The translations under genes and the position numbers were made by a program. The notes below the pieces were generated by a model that saw only the letters and a list, made by a program, of their open reading frames with translations, did no database searches and had not been told where the DNA came from. Shown here one piece after another: positions 56,301 to 64,000 of a stretch of 64,000 nt of DNA; the stretch's first letter is position 1, and every line of letters begins with the position of its first letter. The stretch comes from Dipteris shenzhenensis (taxonomy: Eukaryota > Polypodiophyta > Polypodiopsida > Gleicheniales): assembly GCA_047967505.1 (NCBI GenBank), contig CM106538.1; one strand, written 5' to 3'.

Positions 56301-57764
56301 AGCAGTATATTCTTCATTCTGGTATTTCGGACCATGTGCCGATGCCATGGAGGAAGCAGTTGGGACTGAGAGATCCCTGGATGTTCTGTTCAAATTTGAA
56401 AAAGTATCTACAACACACACAAAAATTGTGACACGATCTGGCAAACATGGAGTGATTGTGGGGCTGATCTGGAGACCCATGTGTTAAATGGGATGCTGCA
56501 ATCCAGGGAGTAGTCTCAGTGGGATCATCAAAACCAGGATCAGAGGGTGAAATGAAGGTCACCTACCTCAATTAAGGGAAGCTCTTCGGGCTGCATTGAG
56601 CCTGGCTCCTATAGACCCGATCTAGCAACCCCTCTTGGTGGAAGTGGAGGAAGGCATCCAAGCAGGTGAATTGGAAAGGGCAGAAAGGCAAGGATTAGGG
56701 ATCAAGGGAATCAATGGACCAGGTGATGAATAGCAAGGGTGACTCCACCAAATTTCGGCACATTGCTGAGGTGTTTAAAATAGAGTTGGGAGGCTTTGTG
56801 GGAAAGCTAGTGGCCGAGGAGTATACTTGGAAAGGGAAGGTTTAGGCAGTCCTGGCTAGTGTAGGATCCAGGGTCACAGAGGTACAAAGACAAGGGCTGG
56901 CTAAACCCTTCTTGGAAGTGGAACGATGGGAATCCTTGAATGAAATGAAAAATGATGAATCCCAGGGACATTTTTGTGGTTTTTTGGATTGTTATTAAAG
57001 ACAATCGGGTGGCAATGGCAAATGCATTTGTGCAAAGGGGTTAGCTGCCAGAAGATGTTCATGCTGGCTTCATGAAACTCTTTCCGAAGCGCTAAAGCAG
57101 GTTGAGAGTCAGGGACTGGAGGCCAATCCCAATGCTGAATATGTCATTCGAGGTGTTAACCAAAATACTGGCTCTCAAAATTAGAGAAATAATCATGCTA
57201 GTTGTGGATCAAGAGCAAAATGGAATTATTAAAGGTATGGACATTTTAGAGGATGTGCCAAGTGTGTCGTGTTCTTTAGATTATGCTTGTGCCTTTGGGC
57301 AGGGATGTATCCTTTTTTGGGCTCGACCTTGACAAAGCCTATGATAGGGTCAGGTGAGATTTCATGTGTGTTGTACTGGAGCATTTTGGGTTTGGCTCCC
57401 CCTTTTTCAAGATGGTGAGCTCCCTGTTTGGGAATGTATCAGCCATTTCCCAAACATGGGTGGTTAAATGCAGGCTTAGTGGGTGGTTTGATCTGTGTAG
57501 ATCAGTCAGGTAGGGTTGCCTGATAGCCCCGCTTCTGTTTGCACTATGCACAGTGCCATTGGTAAACCTATTCAAAAAGGGAGTGGAAGAAGGGTTGATA
57601 AAAGGTGTGTTGCTGCCCTCAAAAAACAATGTTCTTAATTTCTCCACAGATTACATTGTGGCCTTCTCGGAGGAGAACCAGTGGAGAAATTCTGCCATCT
57701 GTTTGATGCTTTATGCAAGCTGTGTCAGGGTCCAAATGTAGCCAGACAAAGACTTTTTCCCTTA
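56300..57764 (+). pseudogene. L1-type LINE, part 1 (endonuclease end and reverse transcriptase)
   Basis: The end of an APE endonuclease is marked by GISDHVPMPWR (SDH codons from about 56327). Reverse-transcriptase remains follow: RVRDWRPIPMLNMSFEVLTK (about 57105-57165), GIIKGMDILEDV, LDKAYDRVR, FGFGSPFFKMV, FDLCRSVR-stop-GCLIAPLLFALC, and NFSTDYIVAFSEEN where the YADD/FADD catalytic site should be. Many stops and shifts are present. The element is interrupted at 57765-60296 by an LTR retrotransposon and continues at 60297. The 5' half of the endonuclease is missing or unrecognisable, so the insertion was probably 5'-truncated or rearranged. Confidence 0.75.
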
Positions 57765-57769
57765 GGGTG

Positions 57770-58039
57770 TGATGGAACAACAGCAAGGAGTTAATGGAAT
57801 GAAGCAAATGGAGAGTGCTTATTCAAGAGTGGAGAGCCCAATATATAGGCTCCAAGATACATCCAATGAACATCATAGATGATGTCATAGTAGAAGCCAC
57901 CAAGATCCTATAATCATGGCACCATCTCCATGAATCTCTCAATCGCACCTAGAACCTTCTACAACTAAACTTGGTCACACTAACCAACACACAACCCTTG
58001 TATCCCTTGGTACACCCCATTACATCAATTTGTCCTTCA
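57770..58039 (-). repeat. 3' LTR of the nested element
   Basis: 270 bp. Contains an AATATATAGG segment near 57835 that reads CCTATATATTGG on the element strand, a possible TATA-like box. It ends at the polypurine tract on its interior side. Confidence 0.92.
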
Positions 58040-58598
58040 TTCCTCCCCACAAATCGATGACCTCATCCCTCAGCTATAGTACATGGGATGCTCCATGGCT
58101 TGCCCACCATCATGTGGTAACACACATGGCCCCAACCTGTGACTCACTCTTAGGACTCTTAGTTTACAACTGGAGGATTAGACAATGACTATGTATGGAA
58201 ATCCCCATGGGTCCAACACGGTAAAACCTCAAATAGGAATGTGAAAAAATTTCATGGATTGATTTCATTGGCTAGAGACTCCAATTCTACTATAGGAACC
58301 ATTTAATATTCTCCTTACCATCTAAGCACCCAACGGTGAATTAATGGACTAATTACAATTATTCTAATAGAGGATTTCCATGCACGAACAGGATCACCAT
58401 ATGGATGGATGAAGTGGAAGAAGATAATGAAGAAAGAAGAGGCTGGAAAAGGACATCAAATGATGCCGGGGAAATCATTCATATAAGAAGACAAATCCTC
58501 ACATTGTGTGGATGGAGATTTTAGAGCTGATGATGGATTTCTACAGCCAGCTCTTTCAGGCGGAGAGGCTGACTCTAGCTTGCCTTGTGGCCCGTGAG

Positions 58599-59126
58599 TT
58601 AGTTTGGGACCATGTTCCGACAGTAGTCTCGCAGGAGTTGTGCAGGAGACTCGAGGAGCCTTTCACGGGTGAAGTTTGTATAACCTCTTACCACAAGGAT
58701 GACTTCACCAACATTGAAGAAAGTCAAAGATGTTGCAAAGACCTCTATCAATGAGGAGACTTTCATCCAAGAGGGCATTGGCCTTACTTCCGAGATCACA
58801 GGCATATCATTGATGTAGCTTCTTTGTTCCTTGATCTTCACTGCTCCTTTCTTTGTAAAATAAACTTCGAAAAGAATAGCAATAGTAGCTTCTAGTCGGT
58901 TGGCCTTAGAGACATATGCATGCCTTTCTTGATCAAATTTATAGGTATCCTTACATAAGGCACTCATGGTAAAGAGGGTCGTACCGCTTGGTATAACAAG
59001 GGCAATGTCTACTTTTATACTACATAGGAGCTCATGTTTGTATGGCAAAGTATAGTCAATCAAATACAAGTTCATTTCATACATCATGAAAGATGCTGAA
59101 ACCATAACTAAGGCATCTTCAATCAA
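58599..59126 (-). CDS. Unidentified ORF inside the nested LTR element
   Basis: A 175-codon minus-strand open frame starting MIEDALVMVSASFMMYEMN, possibly open a further dozen codons upstream (WNKGFNYNHYVAYL), and ending LLRDYCRNMVPN at 58599. It has a moderately hydrophobic N-terminal half, a central KFDQERHAYVSKANRLEATI segment and PVISEVRPMPSWMKVSSLIE. I recognise no retroviral domain and no family. It is intact in a young element, which suggests either a captured host gene fragment or an accessory protein. No signal peptide or zinc motif is visible. Confidence 0.4.
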   Translation of the reverse strand: MIEDALVMVSASFMMYEMNLYLIDYTLPYKHELLCSIKVDIALVIPSGTTLFTMSALCKDTYKFDQERHAYVSKANRLEATIAILFEVYFTKKGAVKIKEQRSYINDMPVISEVRPMPSWMKVSSLIEVFATSLTFFNVGEVILVVRGYTNFTRERLLESPAQLLRDYCRNMVPN

Positions 59127-60006
59127 ATAAGCAACATAATGGTTGTAGTTGAAACCTTTGTTCCAATCTTATCCATTGGAAACCATCATGCATATCATAT
59201 ACTCATTTATCATATAAGCCTTCGTCACTATAAACATGAGTATAGAATACTTCTCCAAAACACTTTCAAAGTATTAATGCCATAGTCAAACTTTGACTAA
59301 AAGTTCAAAGTTTCCTCCAAGTGTCAAGTATAATGTTGATTAGAGCTAAACGGAATATTGATTTAACACTTTCAGCATTCAAAACAAAGTCAATCCTTGC
59401 TTTGATGATCAAAAGCCCCAAAAACTAGTTGACTTAGTCAACCGTTACCAAGCATAGCAAGCTAAAAACTGTGTTTTCAGACAGAGGTCGAATGGAGCCC
59501 GAAATTGGAGCTATCAGCAGCAAGAGAGAGGGGGCTTTTGCAACAGAAATTAAGCTCTAGTACCAAAGGACTCCCATTAGAGAGGAATTGCGCCAATGCG
59601 CATCGGGTCGTCTAAGAAACTTGCGCCTTTTTCGACTGGTTTTTCGTGTTTTCTCCTCAAATACAAGAGCATTGGTGCTCAGACTTAATCAGAATCCTCC
59701 TTATAACGTCGCCCACCAGCAGCTAGAACCATTTTGTGAATGGTGACTCCTATTGGGAGAATTGCAAGAAAATTCGGCGACCAGAAGAAGTGTCGGCACG
59801 GGCAGCAGACATGACTATTGCGTAATTCCTCTGAACCATAGATTCGCCCAACCAAGAGGAGTATCCAGCTCAGATGACTTGTAGAATGATGCTTCAGAGA
59901 GAGAGAATAAGCTTAAGGAAAATCAGGAAGGAAGGTGGAAGAGAAGGGGAAGATGAAGAATCTAGCGGAATCAAAGAGGACTCAAGGAATCAAGGAGGAT
60001 GGTCGT

Positions 60007-60019
60007 GACTCTGATACCA
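60007..60019 (-). other. Primer-binding site of the nested LTR element
   Basis: TGGTATCAGAGTC on the minus strand, two bases from the 5' LTR end; complementary to the initiator-Met tRNA 3' end apart from the last bases. Confidence 0.85.
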
Positions 60020-60021
60020 CA

Positions 60022-60291
60022 TGATGGAACAATAGCAAGGAGACAATGGAATGAAGCAAATGGAGAGTGTTTATTCAAGAGTTGAGAGCCCAATATATAG
60101 GCTGCAAGATACATCCAATGAACATCATAGATGATGTCATAGTAGAAGCCACCAAGATCCTATAATCATGCCACCATCTCCATGAATCTCTCAATCACAC
60201 CTAGAACCTTCTACAACTAAACCTGGTCACACTAACCAACACACAACCCTTGTACCCCTTGGTACACCCCATTACATCAATTTGTCCTTTA
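60022..60291 (-). repeat. 5' LTR of the nested element
   Basis: 270 bp, the partner of 57770-58039; its outer end reads CCTTTA where the other copy has CCTTCA, a single change in the terminal dinucleotide. Confidence 0.92.
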
Positions 60292-60296
60292 GGGTG

Positions 60297-60900
60297 GACC
60301 CAAGCGCTCTCCCAAGGTGGGAAGAGAATCTACCTCTTAAGTGGATTGGGAGGGGTTTTGTTACATAGGTCTAGGGCTCTCCTCTGGATAGTGTTTCGAC
60401 TGGTTTAAAGATAAAATAAAGCAGAAACTTTTTAATTGGCAAGGCTTGTGCCTAGGCTAGAATGCAAGCCGCTCGTAATTCAACATGTCTTACCTTCTGG
60501 CACTACGTACTAGGCTTCCGTTTGGAACCTTCAGGAAAAGTCACTGGAATGAGATTGAGAGATTACCGTGCACATTCCTCTAGGTAGAACATGGTGGCAA
60601 ATTGCATTATATTCCATGGGAACTTCTTAAAGTGCCTAGGCTAAGAGATGGATTGGGGCTTTCAAATATAAATGGCTTCCCCGGATGGTCGAATGCCAGG
60701 CCCCATGGGTGGGGATTGTTAAATGGTTTGTTGAAAATGAAAAAGGTAAAGGGGTGGGTTTGGGCATGGCTCCTCTTGGTATGACAAGGTGTGAACGTGG
60801 TTATCGCTGAAGATTGCTACTTCGTACCTTATCACAGGTTTGGTGGATGCGTGGAAATCGTGTGGGTTCTTGATGACTTGCAAAGGGAGAACACGCCTTC
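60297..60900 (+). pseudogene. L1-type LINE, part 2 (C-terminal remains)
   Basis: Directly after the target-site duplication the plus strand continues the LINE protein: WTQALSQGGKRIYLLSGLGG, then ALLWIVFRL, then a segment with WNLQEKSLE and a final EAPWVG-like VECQAPWVGIVKWFVENEK (about 60690-60740). This is the region after the RT palm in plant L1 elements. Frames change and stops are frequent. The 3' end and any poly(A) tail are not evident. Confidence 0.6.
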
Positions 60901-62699
60901 AAGGGGATGCTAGCTTGTTAGAAATCGACCAACAGAGGGTACACACAGCAAAAGATTGATAGAATTGCCCAGGAGCTCACACAGTGTGGTGTGGGGTATG
61001 GCAAGGAATTTCTAAATTGAAGTAAGAGTAAAGAGCACACATTTTGGGTTAACCTGCTTATCCACTTGCAGTACTACAAATCATGATCTCCTCTTAGTTC
61101 GGTGCAATCTAGTTTTGCTTCTTTCACCTCTTTTGGATCACCTCATCTCTAGAGAGTTTTCTCCTCTTGCTCCATGATGGGTGGATTTTAGGCCATGTGG
61201 GCCTTTACACATAGCTATGCGAGGCTACGTGCCACCCATAGTTTAAGTCTAGTAGTAAGAGCGATGGAGTACAAGCAATTATGCCTTCTGTGGCTCCTTG
61301 TATCCCCTAATTAGGGGATGCATGTATGATGTACTATCCTAGCAACTAGTTCCCCGACTCCTCTTCTTGAGGATATGCCCATTGTTTTCACCCATAGTCA
61401 AGTCCAGTAGCGAGAGAGACGAAGTACAAGCAATTTTGCATTTTGTGACTCCTCAGATTGTGTAGTAGGGGATGCATGTATGATGTACTATCCTAGCAGC
61501 TAGTTTCCTGACTCCTCTTCATGAGGATGTGCCCATGTAGTAGCTTATGATGAGGGGATGTCTTTTTTGTACGAAAGATTACTTAAAAGCTTCGTTCTAG
61601 GAGTTTTCTTGATGCATATTATCTTTGTAAGCAAGTTGTTCATTAAAAAAAAACCATCCTACAATTGTGATGGTTGATTTTGTTTTCTCAGGAAAGAACT
61701 CAATCAAAGGAGGACAACTCAAGGGAGCCCACTTTCAAGTCTCAAGAATGACCGTCTCAAGAAATTCCGCAAATTGTTGTGGATATCCCAACTCATCAAA
61801 AGTGGATTGAGAAATCTAAATGTAAGTAAGTTGTATTGAGTTGAAACAAAAACAAATAAGTCTGCAAGTCCAAAGAAATTACCAAAAAGCAAAATCGGCA
61901 CTCAGGCTGGAAAACCAATCGTTGCCAAGCAAGTCTATTTGGCAATCAAGGGAGCTATTGGGATGCCTTCACCTCATTGGATCATGTCGGGATGGGCCAA
62001 GACTGGTGGTTCAAATTTATTCAATCTAATCTAAGGGGATTATGTTTCCTCGTCAATAGTTGACTACATCATCTAATTGAAACAAATCATTGCAATTACA
62101 TGGCAATAGATGAGAGGGTAGTGTGCCATTATGAAAAGATGACATTTTAAACATAGAGAATCATATGGGTGTTTTTCTTAAAGGGGTAGTATGATCTTTC
62201 TTTCTTTATTTCTTTGGCGCAAAAAGGATAATATATTAATGAGGGAAAGCTCTCAAAATTACAACTCAAATTAGGGCAATTGTGCCAATCAAGAGGCGGT
62301 AGGATCTATTGAATTTCTAGAAGAATCTTTGTAGCCAAGTTCGTTCGAGACTTGAGTGGATGCTCGAAGTGTGGTGGTATGATCTTACACCATGTTGATT
62401 ATTGTTATGATGAAGATGCACTCTCGACACATTATGGAGTTTTCTGGTCTACATTTCAATGTGTCTCATTAGGGGCGTGCGCCAATGAGATTGAACCAAA
62501 GACATGGCAGTGAATAGCTTGTCTAGAGTTGATGTGAAATCCCATTACATTTTAACCTACATCTTTCTACATCTTGGAGATAGGTGGGAGTAGATAGTGC
62601 CTCATTATGGAGCCATGTAGTTGCTAAACACAAAAACATGGTCAAGTGCCTCCCAACTTCAAGGAGTGGAATCTATGTGAAGGTGTGAAGGATGCATTC
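60901..62699. other. Non-coding stretch with one tandem duplication
   Basis: No gene recognised. A diverged 154-bp tandem duplication occupies 61237-61535. Short open frames at 61719-61901 (minus) and 61841-62029 (plus) overlap and show no motif. Confidence 0.5.
61237..61535. repeat. Tandem duplication, period 154 bp, two copies
   Basis: CATGTATGATGTACTATCCT occurs at 61321 and 61475, with shared GGAGTACAAGCAATT-like and GACTCCTCTTC segments around it. The copies have diverged noticeably. Confidence 0.85.
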
Positions 62700-63560
62700 A
62701 TGGAAAATAGCCTTTCCCGATAAGCAAGCCACAAGATTCAAGAAACTGCTAGAGGTGGTGCATAGTAATATTGTAGGGGGTACTTGACTCATATAGCATT
62801 ACTTGGTAGTAACAAATACTTTATCACATTTATTAGTATGTCTTGTTCATGAAGTAGAGGTCTCAAGTAGTTGACAAACTTCAAAAACTTAGCCAAATTG
62901 TCGAACCAAATGTCTTTGATCCAATAATGGAGAATAATATATCTCTTTGAGTTCTAGAAACAATGGGGAATAAGCCGCATCATATTAGTGTCAAGGATTT
63001 CTTCAATCTCTCTATCAACTTGTTTTAGACCTTGAACTTCTTCAAGCCTTCACATTGAAGCTTTAGAAAACAAGCGATGGTGAAGGAGCTAAAATCATCC
63101 ATGAATATAAAAAAGTATGTGGCTTCACCAAGCAACTATGTTTGTAAAGGCTAGAGTAGATCAATGGCATGATGGCCCTCTAGGTCTTTAAATGTAAATA
63201 TTGTGCTTCTTTCCCATACTGCAAGATTCTTGGAAGGGATCTTGCATGTGAATTAATTCTTCAATAGTTCGTTGCTTGCTAGGCCAAAAGGCCTTGAGAA
63301 TTGAGATGACAAAGGCAATGATGCCAAACATGGGTGGCCTAAATGCCACAATTGTTTGAAGATAGGAAAAACTAGTGCCTTTTGACTCTAGTTAAATGGG
63401 TGCCAACACCAATAATAGATTCTTTTAGATCATGGGGGGATAGCAAACTTTAGAATGGTAACAAAGAAGATTGTGAGCACTTTGCCAATGTGAAAGGCTT
63501 GAATTCTACTATTAGCACTAAGAGCAATTGGAAAGCAATAAGGGAAGAGGGAAGCAAGTG
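62700..63560 (-). pseudogene. Ty1/copia integrase fragment, heavily degenerate
   Basis: On the minus strand a zinc-finger-like GAG-pre-integrase remnant (WHHCLCHLNSQGLLA, about 63325-63285) is followed, after frameshifts, by LLGEATYFFIFMDDFSSFTI and ACFLKLQCEGLKKFKV (about 63150-63020), the start of a copia integrase core. Beyond this only scattered similarity remains, with frequent stops. Sequence to the right (63560-64000) probably belongs to the protease/gag end of the same element but shows no motif I can name. Confidence 0.6.
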
Positions 63561-64000
63561 TATCCTTCGAACCATGTCAGATTAGATGTCGTGTTGAGAG
63601 GCACTAGTGTCATGGTATTAAGCATTTTTTAAATTGGCTATATCAAAAGGAGAAGTATTTATGGAATTCTATGGTGAAATTTTTACTTGATCAAAGAAAC
63701 CCATAAAAGGCCACTAGTTTACCTGATTAGTAGGCACATATAAAAGGCCACTAGTTTCGCCAATGCGATAGTTGCCATTAAATGAGAACTTGGTGGTGGT
63801 CATTTGGGAAGAACCGAAATCTGTTGCTGATGATGGGAGCTAGGGAGAAAGTGTATAGGATTGCTGGGCTAGACAAAATGTCTATGTCATGGATCCAAAA
63901 AACTTGAACGGTAAATGAAGTGAGGTTGATTCATCAAATGTCTTAGTGTGAACTAGCATATTTATATTCCTAAAGTATTTTCCCAATGATGGGACCTCGT

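Larger units (their letters stand above)
57770..60291 (-). mobile_element. Complete non-autonomous LTR retrotransposon nested in the LINE
   Basis: Two 270-bp LTRs (57770-58039 and 60022-60291) differ at about 11 positions by eye, roughly 96 percent identity. Orientation is minus: the right LTR is the 5' LTR, followed on the minus strand by TGGTATCAGAGTC (primer site, 60007-60019); the left LTR is preceded by a GTGGGGAGGAA polypurine tract (58040-58050). LTR ends are TGAAGG...CCATCA. A 5-bp duplication, GGGTG, flanks the element (57765-57769 and 60292-60296), and the LINE coding frame resumes across it. The 1,982-bp interior has no gag or pol, so movement would need proteins from another element. 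Confidence 0.92.

Noticed and set aside
55780-56487. 235-codon plus-strand open frame after PPR gene 2
   Set aside because: It crosses a G-rich simple stretch and ends inside LINE sequence in the wrong frame; no conserved motif, so chance opening is likely.

Overview
The window reads as nuclear DNA of a land plant, most probably a fern. The main reasons are two large PLS-class pentatricopeptide-repeat (PPR) genes built from near-identical 101-residue triplets, a style I associate with ferns, and a background made almost entirely of decayed plant-type transposable elements. There is no bacterial or organellar gene organisation and I saw no rRNA or tRNA gene. Taxonomy is inferred from style only.

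Layout. 1-1.35 kb: Ty1/copia gag fragment and probable LTR (minus). 5.66-6.08 kb: a compact element with perfect 90-bp terminal inverted repeats. 6.3-7.05 kb: a two-exon gene of unknown function (minus). 7.8-10.64 kb: a broken Helitron Rep/helicase gene (plus). 10.65-16.55 kb: minus-strand Ty3/gypsy remains interrupted by the 3' end of a plus-strand LTR element. 16.8-19.66 kb: copy A of a DDE-type transposase-like gene (minus). 25.8-27.5 kb: PPR gene 1. 27.5-31.9 kb: a LINE. 32.1-33.06 kb: copia gag. 33-39.8 kb: mostly non-coding DNA with many short tandem duplications. 39.9-42.5 kb: copy B of the transposase-like gene (plus), tail to tail with an unidentified gene at 42.6-44.1 kb (minus). 46.4-50.1 kb: truncated Ty3/gypsy element (plus). 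52.96-55.5 kb: PPR gene 2. 56.3-60.9 kb: an L1-type LINE split by a complete 2.5-kb non-autonomous LTR element with target-site duplication. 62.7-63.56 kb: copia integrase remains (minus).

The most notable content is the copy A/copy B pair. Read through stops and frameshifts, both carry a D-98-D-(about 244-271)-E arrangement, a CxxC 20 residues after the second D, and the pattern H-x4-H-x-P-x6-G-x4-W-x3-G-x-E around the last acidic residue. The zinc-ligand and catalytic spacing is very close to that of vertebrate RAG1 and Transib transposases. Copy B faces a second multi-exon gene in convergent orientation, the layout used by RAG1/RAG2-like transposons, although I cannot show that the partner resembles RAG2.

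The only long intact reading frames that look like host genes are the two PPR genes. Both end at almost the same place in the E domain, and gene 2 keeps translatable remains of the lost C-terminus beyond its stop. Nearly everything else is inactive mobile DNA, some of it nested.
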